Shown here piece by piece: positions 45,681 through 57,757 of a stretch of DNA of 64,000 nt (position 1 is the stretch's first letter; each line of letters opens with the position of its first letter). Below the pieces are notes generated by a model that worked only from the letters and a program-made list of their open reading frames with translations, did not search any database and had not been told where the DNA came from. The translations under genes and the position numbers were made by a program. Source of the DNA: Hormiphora californensis (taxonomy: Eukaryota > Ctenophora > Tentaculata > Cydippida > Pleurobrachiidae); assembly GCA_020137815.1 (NCBI GenBank), contig CM035353.1, positions 5,212,733-5,276,732 of the forward strand, written 5' to 3'.

Positions 45681-46917
45681 ATGGAGCCCTTCTTTATTTT
45701 TATCAGTATTGTTATTCTTGCTGCTTCTATTCCAGGTAATAGATAAAAAAAATTAAAAGTCTCCAATTCTTTCAATAATAAGTTAGATTACAACTGAGTG
45801 GACCGAATCAGAATTGGACAAGTTTGTAGTAAAGAATAGCTATCTAGTAGGGTCGGCTAAGCTATGGGAAATTTCAGGTCGATCGGAGCTGAGATATATA
45901 AAACCTAGTGGGGCCACATCCTGGCCCCACCCCGTTCTAGGGTTATTAGGCTTTTTCGGTTTCCCGCCAAAATATTTTCCCGCCAAAACCGAAAAAGCCG
46001 ACCCTACTATTACTAATCTGAGATAATTTTGTTATGTTGGGAGAATTCCTGCTGCATCAACATTTATCAAACAGGATAGAAACAATCCTTGTGTTTTACT
46101 GACACATTCTTTGAATTTTTAATGTGCTAACTTGCAATTTTCATTGTTCTGCTTCTGTGCACGGACATGTCAACCTCACTGCTAATAGTTAGTAAGCATT
46201 CTAGTAAAACACAAGGATTGTTTCTCTCATGTTTGATAAATATTGATGCAGCAGGAATTCTCCCAACATAACAAAAATATCTCAGTGTTGGGTTGCCAGG
46301 TTAGACTGTTTGTACAAAACAAGTGTTGGGTGGGTCGATTTTGAGCGGCAAAAACGCAAAATGCTCGGAGAGCTAATTATAATCTCTACTACCTACAACA
46401 AACTTGTCCAATTCTGATTCGGTCCACTCTCACTTTATGTATAAATTGATCCGATCATAACTTGTCTCCCTTAAGGATTCTTTGGCAATGCGTTAGTACT
46501 GAAGTTCTACTTGAATACCAGGAACCGCATAGTTTCTGTAATGTTCATACTCCTCGCATCGGCCAACATATTAGTGTGCATTATTGGATTTTGCCAGGTG
46601 AGTTATAGCATGAACTTGATCTGGGTATAGAAAGTTTAATTTTGGAGGTTATATAATATCTCGTTAGGCTATATATATCTCGTTATACCTTGTGTATCCT
46701 TGTCACTTTAGCAGGCCCCTCTGTGGAAGTTAGCCGTTTTTTAATTTTTATGTCCGTTTTCCCCCACCAGGTGGTATCGTTTATGACCCACTACGATTTC
46801 GTGTATTCCGATGTTTATTATAGGAGTTTCCATCGTCAAAACAGTAAATTGGACAAAGATATGTTCATGATAGCCCATAATACAGCCTTGATGTATGTTG
46901 TAAAACTTGCTCGATCA

Positions 46918-47004
<87 letters not shown>

Positions 47005-50000
47005 TGGGGGGGGGGGGAGCACTTGCAGTAAACTGTATACTTCTCTGACAGACACCGAAGCTAATAAAACGAAGTAGGAACACCGTTCTTATACGTTGCA
47101 CATTCCTCTATGCAGGCTACTTACCAAGGTTGAAAACACGATCAACACTGCTTTGAGTGTCTCCAGGGCTATCAACATCTACCAGCCTTTTTACAGGTAG
47201 GCAGCTTAATTAGTTCTTTCTCTCTGTCTGATCTGTCTCTCTGTCTCTCTGTCTCTCTGTCTCTCTGTCTCTGTCTCTGTCTCTGTCTGTCTCTGTCTCT
47301 GTCTCTGTCTCTGTCTCTGTCTCACTCTCACTCTCTCTCTCTCCCCTAAAACTTTGCAACTATCAAATTCAACTTTCAAATATAGAATTCCAGTGAAACC
47401 AGTCCTGGCAATATTTACCGGTTGTCTGATATTCCAAATCCTTGAGACGGTGTTCACCGTGATCTCCCACATCAAATCAAGGGTATATACCAACCGCTGT
47501 GTTATCACGTTTGACACTTATCTTAAGTTGCTAATTAAGATGGTGGGTTAGGGTTATTGATTTACTGAACTCGGGGGAATAATTTTTACACGATAAATCA
47601 ATGATCTGGGGAATCGAGGTTTGACTGTATTATTACTAAAACATCTTTTTGAATTTTAATTATATCTTCCATCCGCAGCCAAAATTTTGCATATCTGTGA
47701 ACGACTGCCAGCCGGTGGAAGTGAATCCTTTAAGGTTCCTTCTACTAACTACGATACCAATGTCGATAATGGCAACACTGGCCTTTGGATCTCTCATTTT
47801 TTTGTAAGCACTCTGTCAGAGCATTGGGTCACCACACACCAAAGTTAAAATTAAAATTAAAATTTGACGTTTTTGGTCATAACTCTGCCATTTCTTGGCA
47901 AAATTGCTTCATTTTGGGCTTGTTGGAAAGAGGGCATCGAGCCCGTTCTGAACAGCCCAAGAAACTTGAAATCGGCGCAAAGTGCGCGGCGTTACAGTGC
48001 AAAATGTATGTGTTAAAATTTTAAAATTTTAACGCGCACATTATGCGCCTTAACGCTGCGCACTTTGCGCCGATTTCAAGTTTCTTGGGCTGTTCAGAAC
48101 GGGCTCGATGCCCTCTTTCCAACAAGCCCAAAATGAAGTAATTTTGCCAAAAAATGGCAGAGTTATGACCAAAAACGTCAAATTTTAATTTTAATTTTAA
48201 CTTTAGTGTGTGGTGACCCTTGACCTGACAGTAAGAACTATAGTTAAAACTAAAACACAGATGGTTTAGTTTTTTATATTCAGAATGATCGTCGATTGAA
48301 GCTATATATATCCGTTCACAGGTTGTTGGTATGATGATATACGCGAAAAAGAGCGTCTGTAATGTGGGACAGCGACAGAGGCACCAAACAGTAACCATTC
48401 TGGCAATCTTGGCGGTAACTTTAGTGTAATTTTATACCGCGGCGATGCGTAAAATTAAGTTGGAGAGAGAATTATTTTTTTAGTTGCCTTGCTCATCGTG
48501 AGCAAAACAAAGTAAACACCAAGTCAACGGCAGGAGTCAGTTGAAAGTCGTCGTAAATTTTCCACTCCAAGTTTATAGAATTACCCAAGGATCGGTGTTC
48601 AAATACAAGCTAGGAGGACAACTGCAAGTACACAACTGTGGGTGCATGCAATTATGACCGTTTGAAATCTGATGACGGTCCAGTGTCCACTGGGCCCAAG
48701 ATATATGAGGCATAAACTCTGGCCACTGGCACGTTATTTCAGATACCTTTCTCCCAGCGCGCCGCTGGGAGAAGGTAGCTGTAGTTTATCCGCCAGTGGC
48801 GGATAAACTGGTTTAAATCACGACGACGATCCTGAGGCGTAGCCGAGGGAGAGGCGGAGGGGTTTAAACCAATAACGTGCCATTGGTCAGAGTTTATGGG
48901 TTATATACCCTGCTTTAGTTGTTTATTTCAAGTATTACACACCAACAAGAGAAAGAACACTAATCAAAACACACAAAGAGAACTGAGAAACAGTCAAAAA
49001 CATCTCTAAATTGAGTGTATATTGTTTGGTAACAGTTACTAAGGAGAGAGAGAAAGAAATAACAAGATATGGGGCATGCCAGACATAACACAGAGGAATT
49101 GAGATAGTGAAACAAAAGGGGAGATAAAGAGAGAGAAATTGACGGAATGTGTTGTTTCTTTCTCTCCAATGCAGTGTGTAACTCTTGCAAACAGTGTTCC
49201 CTCTGTATTTCAGTAAGAACTGATCATTTACACACACTTTGAATGTAACATAGGAGTTAATAATAAACAGCCAGCCAGTGGGAAATAATCTGCCGCTGGA
49301 CTGGCTGTATATTGAGAGCGCGCCAGTGGGACTTCTCGCCGCTGGCGGGTTATTTAAGTTAGCAGGGTATATAGTACATAACGTTCTGCACGCAGTGCAA
49401 GCGCGCCATATACGCTCTGCACTGCAGAGCGTATATGGAGGTGAAATGCACGACAGCGCAGCTGGAGTGCATTTCACACCTATATTGCACGAGTGTAACG
49501 AGTGCGATATAGGAGCGCTTGCACATGCCGTGCAGGACGTTATTGAGTATATATTCCGCGAGAAAGCACATGACAAGCAAAACAATCATAATTTTGGGTG
49601 ATTACACACAGAGAGATGTGACAAAACAAGGTACAAACTAAGCAAAAATACACAAAAATACACTTTTACACCTGTTACACACAAGGGAACTCGTTCTGTT
49701 AGTTTTAATTAGTGAAAAGAAGAGAACTTGGAACGCAACGACTTCAGATTTTGGTTTGGGTAAAAAGATAGTTTCGAATATATTTTAGGAATCTTGAATA
49801 TCTGGGTTCCCACGCATTCCAACATAGCCTGCATGGGTGATGGAATGCGCGTCACATGAACCTCGCACAGCAGTGCTCACTCCCGTTTACCGCGCTCAGC
49901 CTCTGCTAGTTAAATAGATACAACACCCCTCCGTCGTAAAAATGTGACCGTTCTACCCGGGCACAAATCTCTCTGGCTCACGTCTCTCTCTAATAGATCT

Positions 50001-53000
50001 CCTTGGGATAGAGGAAGGAGACGTAACAGATGGGCCCTGGCTTCTCTCATTCACACTCACCGGACTGGGTTCGGGCTGGGGTACAGAGAAGGTCAGGGTA
50101 GGGAAATGAGGGGTTACAGGGTCTGAGATTGGGGTTAAATTCACGGGTTTGCTTACCTTAGATCTGTCGATCACGTGATCGACATGTCTTCTACCTGCAG
50201 TTTTGAGTTGTATCACAGACGGACTCACTATTGATTCCACAGTATCTGGAATCCATTTCCCTTTGTTGATGTCTCGATAGTAAACTTCTTGACCAGTTTC
50301 AAACTCCCGTTGAGGTGCTCTTGTGTTGTGTAGTATGGGTTCTGAGACAGGTGTATACAACGGGTTCACTGCAGCTAGTGGAGTCCTTAGTTTCCTCCCA
50401 ACAAACCTCTCGGCAGGAGTAGATCCGTCCCCGTGTATAGGTGTGTTGTTATGTTGTAAAATCCACTCATCTAAACACACTCCTTTCTTGAATGCCCTCT
50501 TTACCTTGTCTACATAACACTCTGCTAGACCGTTACTCCTCTGATTATACGGTGGACTTTTAGGGTGGTGCACTCCTCGTTCCTGTAGCCATGCTTCTGT
50601 CTCTTCACTTATCAGCTGTGGTCCATTGTCTGTAACTAGGATGTCCGGTAACCCCCAGTTTTGAAATTGGCGGGTGAGGACTCTGATAATTGCAGAAGAG
50701 GTGGTGGAACTCACTGGTATCACATCTATCCAATTGCTGTATGAGTCAACGATGAGAAAGAAGTCCTTTCCTTCCCATTGGAATAGGTCAGCGTGAGCTC
50801 TCTCCCATGCTGTCCTAGAGGCGGGCCACGGTTGCACTGTGTAAGAAGGCAGTTTCGATGCTTCAACACAGTTCTGACAGCTCTTACAACGCTCCTCTAA
50901 TGTACTGTCTATTCCTGGCCACCAAACATAGCCTCTAGCAATCCTCTTCGAATACTCAATGCCGGGGTGTGCTGAGTGAATCTGTTCTACAACACGCTCT
51001 TGAATTGTCTCAGGTACACAGACACGATGTCCCCACATAACACACCCGAGATTAACAGTTAATTGTCCTTGAGATAGACGAGAAAGGTAAGGTGATAACT
51101 TCTTGTCCTTGTTGTGTTGTGGAGCTGGAGATCCTTGCCTGATGAGTGCTAGTATCTGGGATAGGATAGGGTCCTTCTTAGTCTCCTTTGCGATATCGGT
51201 AGCGCTCGTTCTCCACTTCACAGAATTACCTAGGAATAGACATGTTAGTTCTTCATCACAAACACAGGTTAATGGGTTATCACAACAATCTTTCAACATG
51301 TCTACCTCTTCCCCTGTACTACCCTGCCCCTTCACTAACCTGGATAGCACATCAGCGTGCGGTACCTGTTCATAGTTGATGGAGTAGCAGTAGTTCTGGA
51401 GAATTATAGCCCACCTGGCTATCCTGCTGACGGTCATGACTGGTAGGTTCTTCTCCGGAGAAAAGATGAACTGTAGAGCCCGGTGATCTGTCTTGATCTC
51501 AAATTCACGTCCGTATAGATACCGGTGGAATCTCTTCACTGCCCAAACAATTGCTAGTGCTTCCTTCTCCACCATACTATACCGCGTTTCAGCTCCTGTC
51601 AGTTTCCTGCTGATAAACTCAACAGGGTGCAAACCCTCTTCTCCTGGGTGACTCATCACTGCACCGAGAGCATAGGAAGACGCATCTGTTGCCAGTACCA
51701 CCTGTTTCCTCTGATCATAGGGAACAAGGTTGGGAGGTTGGGTTAGTTTATCCTTGATCAGGTCAAAACTCTTCTGATGCTGTGCCTCCCACTTGAAATC
51801 CTTCTTCTCCAGGTCCAGTAGCGGCTGGATAACCTCCGAGAAATGTGGTACAAAACGTCTGTAATAGCTTGCCGCCCCTATAAAACTTCGTAACTGCTGA
51901 TAGTTATCGGGTGGTGGCATGGTTGACAGTGCTTTTGTTCTCTCCTCAATTGGGACAATACCATGTGGTGTCAGTTTATAACCCAGGTACTCAACTGTGT
52001 CGACCATAACATGACACTTGTCTCTCCGACATTTCAGTCCACTTCGAGAGAGACGGTTAACAACCTCACGTACTCTCTCCATGTGCTCCTCTACAGTGGG
52101 AGCGGTGATGATAATATCATCCACCCGACATCTGGTACCAGGTATTTGTCCAATAATGTGATCCATGGTCCTCTGCCAAATTCCTCCAGCTGAACTCACA
52201 CCAAATGGTAATCTCACCGGAGCAAACAATCCCCTGTGTGTGTTAACACATAACTTGAGCTGGTCCTCTTCACACAATACCAGTGAATTGTAGGCCTGCT
52301 TTACATCAAGCTTGGTATACAGTCCGGTATGCATTCCTTCTAAACATTCCTCTAACCCTGGTATGGGGTAAACTGTACAATCCAGTGAAGGGTTCACTCC
52401 ACTTTTATAATCACCACACAATCGTACCGTTGAATCTGATTTCCGCACTGGAACCATCGGTGATGCCCAGGCAGAAGAATTGATGGGTCTCCACGTCCCC
52501 TCAGCTACCAAACGGTCAATTTCTGTATCAACCTGCTGTTTGATGCTAAAAGGAATGTCACGAGCCCTGTGGAATTTAGGAATGGCCTGTGCCTTCCAAT
52601 CGAGAGAGATTACCCCCTCTACAGTACCGACTCCCTCAGTAAAGCAATTATACCCGAAAACCTCTTCCCGGAACTTACTATAGGGGTCGTTGGATGTACA
52701 GGAATCGATGCTGCACACCTTGATGGCACTGAACTGGTTCCACAAATCAGGGTAAAGAACTTTCATCCATGATCTACCTAGTAGAGATGGAGTCCTCTTG
52801 TTATCTGTCACGAACAACGGTAATCTGTAACGGCTTGGTGTGTTAGCTTTGGGACCCCCGCCCTTACGGGACGGGGTTTGGGGAAGGGTTGGGCACGGGG
52901 TTTGGGGATGGGTACGAGGCTGACTCACTGCACACACACTGACCCACACCTTTCTAGCTTGCTCCCTCTCTCCGTTAGCAACTCTAAAACTGATAACTTC

Positions 53001-55195
53001 ATCGCTCTCTATCTCGCATGTGCTCAAATCATTGTCTACATCAAATTCACATTCATTCAATAACTTTGAGACTTTGTTAGCTTGTATCAGTGTGATCTCG
53101 CTCCCCGTGTCCACTTGCATCCTCTTCTTCGTAGTCTGTGATCCTCGTGTCATCTCTATCTCCACTGTAACTGGATCAGGAGTGTGAACTTCAATCTCCG
53201 TCGCCGATACTGCTGCCGGCTCTGTTCGTTTTCTCGATCGGCACTGTTTCGCTATGTGCCCTCTCTTGCCACAGTTTCTACACTCAGTTGTGCAGTTGGC
53301 AGATGTGTGTCCTCGTAGTGTGCACCTGGAGCATTTGTTGTTGTTCCTCTGTGCCTGGACTTGCGTTGGTCTGGATCCCCTCCCGGAACTCTGGGTTGCG
53401 TTTACTGATGTTGACTGATATGCTGGGTGCTTCACTGCAGCCACTTCAGCCAGGGTCTGTACTTTGGCCAATGCGTCGGCACACGTAATCTTCTCTCCAG
53501 CCTCCGCAATCGCTGCTTTAGCCTTCTCAGATTTTAGACCCATCATGAACCTATCTCGAACTAGGAATTCCATGGTATCTTTCGGGAAGTGGCACATTCT
53601 CGCCTGCCTTTGTAATCTCGTCAGGAACGCAGATGGAAGTTCTGATTGCTGTACCATTCCGTAGAAAGTCATCCTCTCAAGCATAACTAGCTTTGGGGGA
53701 TTAATACACGCTCTCAACTGCGCCACCACTTCCTTGTACTCGGTCGTCAGTAGGTCGTCTCCAAATATGCTTTTGAGACTGCTGTAACCTGTAGGGCCTA
53801 TAGTTGCCGCGATGGCGTGGACCCACTTGTCTTTTGGTGTCGAGTTGAACCCCAATGTGAGTTCTAGGCGTTCAATCCACTCCACGAGTGATTTAGCTGT
53901 ACCCGCCCAAGGTTCGATTTGCATTCTTTGCATACTCGTCGCCATGTTTTATCAGGAACTTGGAACGCAACGACTTCAGATTTTGGTTTGGGTAAAAAGA
54001 TAGTTTCGAATATATTTTAGGAATCTTGAATATCTGGGTTCCCACGCATTCCAACATAGCCTGCATGGGTGATGGAATGCGCGTCACATGAACCTCGCAC
54101 AGCAGTGCTCACTCCCGTTTACCGCGCTCAGCCTCTGCTAGTTAAATAGATACAACAGGATAAAGAGAGAGATACGAGAGAGGGAGATTGGAATTCTTGG
54201 AAATGGTGAACAACAAAACACGATAAGGGGATAATTAGTGAGAGAAAGAGGGAGAGTGAGTGTAATTTGACAGACTTTGTGTCGCTTGGCACTGTGTCAG
54301 TCATATTCTGTGTGTTTGTGTGTGAATAAGGTGTAAAAACACTGAGGGGACACTGTTCTTACTTATATCCCGCTACCCCTATATCTGCACGCTCCCGCGG
54401 AAGCAGAGTGCATATTTCACCGTGCAAATGGTCGCGCGGAGCGGGAGTGATATGTGCACTCGCGGTATATATATGTCCCCAATAATGTTTAGCTCGTATC
54501 GTTTTATACCCCCAGGTCAATCTGTGTAGTTTTTTGATATTTACGATAACATGTGGTGTTACTAGGAACCATAAGGTCTTCAAGTTTCTACACGAAAATG
54601 AAATACTGTTTCAGGTGAATTGTCTGTCTGTCTCTGTCTCTCTGTCTCTCTTTCTTTCGGTCTCTCGGTCTCTCTGTCTCTCTGTCTCTCTGTCATGTCT
54701 CTCGGTCTCTCTGTCCCTCTGTCCCTCTGTCCCTCTGACTCTCTGACTCTCTGAGTACTCTCTGTCTCTCTCCTTCCCTCCCTTTCACTCAGGTGGTTTA
54801 CATGGGAACTAAAATACCGCTGTTCATCGATCTCAACCTCTGCACGCTAATAGTCTTCACTCGGAGCCAGAATCTACGGCGCATGTTCTGGACTATGATG
54901 GAGTCTGTTAGAGGCATCTGCAGTAAAAGAACCATCACTAAAGGTTTAAAATTTTCCGTTTGTTCAATCAATAATATGGAAATGGAAATGATTGTTTCTA
55001 AAATTATTTCACTTATCAGGCCAAAAGAACAACAATGTAATGGAACTGCGGGAGATGAAACGTACCAATAAACAAGATGGGAGCACATCCGGCCAGGATC
55101 TGACGGCAGCATCTAAATTCTCTAGACCCCGTGCATCTATTCCAACCATTGAAATCGGCCATCGTCCCAGCCAGATAGATGGTGAAAGCATCTGA
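45681..55195 (+). CDS. Ten-exon rhodopsin-class GPCR (predicted by splice-site reading)
   Basis: Exons: 45681-45735, 46476-46597, 46771-46892, 47116-47196, 47386-47482 (or to 47542), 47679-47803, 48322-48425, 54530-54614, 54793-54943, 55020-55195. All have GT-AG sites and phases match except exon 6 to 7. About 372 residues. TM1 is IVILAASIPGFFGNALVLKF (GN motif); TM2 follows with SVMFILLASANILV; TM3 ends SVSRAINIYQPFYR, in place of DRY; TM6 is TVTILAILAVTLVFLIFTIT; TM7 plus helix 8 is DLNLCTLIVF...NLRRMFW, lacking a classic NPxxY; a Ser/Arg-rich tail ends at a TGA. Exon 6 ends in seven T before its donor, leaving phase 2, whereas exon 7 is phase 0: a one-base sequence error or a real frameshift. 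Intron 7 (6.1 kb) holds a Gypsy element. Ligand unknown. Confidence 0.8.
45795..46436. mobile_element. Composite inverted-repeat element, F1 copy 3 (GPCR intron 1)
   Basis: Outer ends GAGTGGACCGAATCAGAA. Inside are a 163-bp GGGTCGG-type element (45846-46008) and an F2 unit (46033-46270). It lies wholly within the first intron of the GPCR gene. Confidence 0.85.
46928..47000. repeat. (CT)n microsatellite in GPCR intron 3
   Basis: About 36 CT units, starting after a C run and ending before a G run. Confidence 0.97.
47219..47343. repeat. CTGT/CT low-complexity in GPCR intron 4
   Basis: Mixed CTCTGT and CTGT units. Confidence 0.95.
47826..48219. mobile_element. GGGTCA-ended palindrome, 394 bp (GPCR intron 6)
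   Basis: Same ends as 2225-2334 and 8449-8717 with a different interior (GGTCATAACTCTGCCATTTC and GTTGGAAAGAGGGCATCGAG). Nearly perfect mirror around 48023. Confidence 0.9.
48711..48900 (+). repeat. Dispersed repeat F4, copy 2
   Basis: Matches 15750-15939. Confidence 0.85.
48901..49200 (+). repeat. Dispersed repeat F5, copy 2
   Basis: Matches 16126-16330 with extra sequence in the middle. Similar purine-rich text also follows the Gypsy element (54160-54290), so the Gypsy may be inserted in a longer F4/F5-type element. Confidence 0.7.
49382..49542. repeat. Cloverleaf-like set of nested hairpins
   Basis: An outer stem (about 49382-49404 with 49515-49542) encloses three successive hairpins: a 33-bp perfect one (49406-49438), GTGAAATGCAC/GTGCATTTCAC (49442-49477) and CTATATTGCAC/GTGCGATATAG (49481-49513). 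Confidence 0.8.
49729..49925 (-). repeat. Gypsy 3' LTR, 197 bp
   Basis: Read on the minus strand it starts TGTTGTATC and ends CGTTCCA, giving canonical TG...CA ends. It appears identical to 53961-54157. A purine run (GACGGAGGGG) immediately precedes it on the minus strand, as a polypurine tract should. Confidence 0.9.
49953..53945 (-). mobile_element. Ty3/Gypsy retrotransposon Gag-Pol, single frame of 1330 codons
   Basis: Gag and Pol are fused in one frame. In order: Gag; two CCHC knuckles (205-218, 222-235); aspartic protease with DTG near 279; reverse transcriptase about 465-650; RNase H with TDAS near 754; integrase with an HHCC region (about 992-1026) and D1053, D1106, E1142; a short C-terminal region with no chromodomain seen. 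The RT catalytic box reads RVDD (607-610), where Gypsy elements normally have Tyr before x-D-D. Integrase and RNase H residues look intact. The frame is unbroken and the LTRs are identical, so insertion is recent. It sits antisense to the host GPCR gene in intron 7. Confidence 0.95.
53961..54157 (-). repeat. Gypsy 5' LTR, 197 bp
   Basis: Same sequence as 49729-49925. The Gag start codon (53945) lies only 15 bp beyond it, and I see no convincing tRNA primer-binding site there. No target-site duplication is evident between 49724-49728 and 54158-54162. Confidence 0.9.
54360..54480. repeat. Imperfect hairpin-rich stretch right of Gypsy
   Basis: GCACGCTCCCGCGG and CGCGGAGCGGGAGTG pair imperfectly, recalling the hairpin set at 49382-49542 on the other side of the Gypsy insertion. 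Confidence 0.5.
54625..54790. repeat. CTGT/CTCT low-complexity in GPCR intron 8
   Basis: Pyrimidine-rich repeats leading up to the exon 9 acceptor. Confidence 0.95.
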
Positions 55196-55224
55196 TCACA
55201 ATAGGAGAGTTTCTCGAGCAATAC

Positions 55225-56132
55225 TAGGTCATTCGGTAAATATCTGGACAGGTATGTTTGTGAGAGAACGGAGCCAGATAGAGCCAAGCGACCTGTTCCA
55301 GCGTCTTCCTTGGACATTTTTAGGTTGGACTAGGATGGTGGGAACCTTCGCCTGCTGGCAGTATAATTGCCTCACGAGCAATATGTTTCAATGCTACTCT
55401 AGCTGCCGCTTTATGCTAACTTTTAACTCAATTTTGGACCAATATGACCTACTTCCGGATAATTGGGAAAGTTTTTAACCCTATATATTGCTTATTAAAT
55501 GCCTTGAGATACTCCATAAACCTTCCTGAAATTTTTGGATAAAATTTCTAGCATGGGGAAGCGATTTTCGCTAGATTTGGTAAAGCTGGACTTTAAATTA
55601 TTTTACAATTGTTGAAAAAAGCCGCCATGAGCCAGGTATCCATTGACCGATCGTAATAAAACTAACGTAGGACCTAGAAAATTGTATAAGATAACATTTA
55701 ACGTTGGATTCAAGTCATTTAGACGTTTGGAACGTACAAAAACGGCCATGAAGTGTGCAAGGCGCAATTTTGGCAAACATCCAATTTTTAAGGATGAAGA
55801 TGGAATCTAAACGCTTTAATTATGGTTGCATCATATTCAGGCTTAAAAAGTGATATAGGAACACTGGTCAAACCTATCATCTGTCACCAATAGAGAAAAT
55901 GCCATGACATATTCAATCATCCGTAGTGCCACAGTTTTTTCTTGCATAAAGCGGCAGCTAGAGTAGCATTGAAACATATTGCTCGTGAGGCAATACTACC
56001 AGCAGGCGAAGGTTCCCACCATCCTAGGCCAACCTAAAAATGTCCAAGGAAGACGCTGGAACAGGTCGCTTGGCTCTATCTGGCTCCGTTCTCTCACAAT
56101 CATACCTGTCCAGATATTTACCGAATGGCCTA
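55225..56132. mobile_element. ~908-bp inverted-repeat element
   Basis: Arms AGGTCATTCGGTAAATATCT and inverse pair over ~170 bp, with AATAC near both ends. It begins ~30 bp after the GPCR stop codon. The non-repeated centre has no clear gene. Confidence 0.8.
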
Positions 56133-56880
56133 ATACAAAGAGATGGATGTGGGAACGACCGAGCGAGAGATGGACCTTGATCGCTGATTAACTGTTTGCC
56201 TTGAAATATTACCAATATCAGCTTAGTTTAATAGTTACATTTACACTTGTTGTTTAATAGTTACAGCCGTTGTTGTTTCCGAAGTGGTAGCATACTACCT
56301 ACCCCTTATCAGTAGAAATGCGGCCTAGAGGATTAAATAGAAATACAGCAGTCTATTCTAGCTGGTTTTCAGTGATATCATCGAAATTCCGAAACTGATG
56401 CAGTACGATATTAAACTTATAATTAGTTATTACCAAATCTGAAATCGGCAATTTCAATTTTGTTTTAGACAACCTTCTACTTCTAGTTTTCCTATCCAAC
56501 GAACAATGTTCGTTGGATAGGAAAACTAGAAGTTCGTCGAACATGCGCTGCCGCTCGGTCTGAAACGGGCTTGACCCGATATAGGGTTTGAGACCGAGTC
56601 AGAAGGGCTTATTTCGCCAAACTCCGTCTAAACGGGCCATTTAAGACATATTTCGACGAAATTGACCCACTTGTTGCGTCTCCATTCCGTGTAGATGACG
56701 TCTGGCATGGACGACGTATCTAGACTGTCTAGTAAACAAGTTTGCAGCAAAACAATATTTGCCACCACCTCAGATCCCAGAATGGCTTACAGATTAGAGA
56801 TGACTGGTATAAGAATTCTCTTTCCGTTAAAACAATCGTTACCAAGTCTCTCATTTTTATCAGGAACTGCAGTATAATAG
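56133..56880. other. No gene recognised
   Basis: Contains a 55-bp palindrome; otherwise only short frames. Confidence 0.4.
56479..56533. repeat. 55-bp perfect palindrome
   Basis: ACTTCTAGTTTTCCTATCC reads to a single unpaired A at 56506 and is mirrored exactly. Confidence 0.95.
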
Positions 56881-57100
56881 GAGGGGGCCAGGGGCAAAGG
56901 TTCGCCCGGGGAGGTTGTGCGGGGTGTACCGTGAGGGGTAAACGGGGGGCGAACCTGGGGGAGGGCGGGGAGGCGGGGGACCGAGGGGGTTGGCATGGGA
57001 GGGGGTAGGGGAGGGCCCTTTAGGCCGGGGGGTCGGGGGATGGGGGGGGGGGGGGCCCCCCCCCACTGGGGTGGGAAAGGTGGGGGAGGTTGGGAGACCC
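56881..57100. other. G-rich low-complexity, probably poor sequence
   Basis: Successive G runs, then a G run directly joined to a C run near 57050. Proline-rich minus-strand frames here are by-products. Confidence 0.6.
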
Positions 57101-57146
57101 GACCAAATCGATGAGACTTCAGGCCGATAGCCGAGAGACGGCTCGG

Positions 57147-57312
57147 AATAGGTGTTCGCCCGCCCCTAAAAAAGGGTCGTGTTCTTTCAAGCCAAATTGC
57201 ACGCGATCCACTGGACCGATTTGCATCCGTTTGTCGCAAAAGACTAAAAATTGATCCTTATATATTGGAAAATACCCGAGAAGTTTGTCTGTCAACAGGA
57301 AGAGGGTCAAAA
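57147..57312 (-). repeat. Dispersed repeat family, copy 2
   Basis: Reverse-complement match to 1719-1882. Confidence 0.8.
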
Positions 57313-57535
57313 TTGACAACTAATCTGACCAATTTCTTATTGGCTTTTGGCCTTTTTGCACACCCCCCAGACGGTTTGAGGAAGAATTGAGGGTACGAAG
57401 AAGGTTTTTAACCGCTTTGGGGGTACTGGAAAATACCCGGCAAAACTGAAAGTAATTGCATCAACATATCTCCCAATTCTTTAAAAAACTGGGCAGTGTG
57501 CAGAAACTCTCGGAAGCCAGAATTTTAGATTGACT

Positions 57536-57645
57536 TCAGGTCAATGTGACCCAATTCCTGTTGACAAAACAAAAATTTCGGGGGGTTTCCGTATTTGGTT
57601 GGTAGTCTTTTGGACAAACGGATGCAATCGTCCCCAGTGGGGTCG
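57536..57645 (+). repeat. Dispersed repeat family, copy 3 (partial)
   Basis: Shares TTCCTGTTGACA and the ACAAACGGATGCAATCG block with the other two copies. Confidence 0.65.
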
Positions 57646-57737
57646 CGTTTTTAACATCCTTGAAAGGCAGAAAAACCTTTTTGAGCGACACCGGGGCAAT
57701 CTGGTTTTCGGCAAAAGGTTGTTGAAAGTACCAAGGG

Positions 57738-57757
57738 GGGGGGGGGGGGGGGGGGGT
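57738..57757. repeat. Poly-G run
   Basis: About 20 consecutive G; the length is unlikely to be reliable. Confidence 0.9.

Noticed and set aside
47219-47517. Arg/Gln/Thr repeat frame on the minus strand
   Set aside because: Translation of the CTGT low-complexity tract inside GPCR intron 4.
56787-57239. Proline-rich minus-strand protein
   Set aside because: Comes from the G-run stretch that is probably a sequence artefact.
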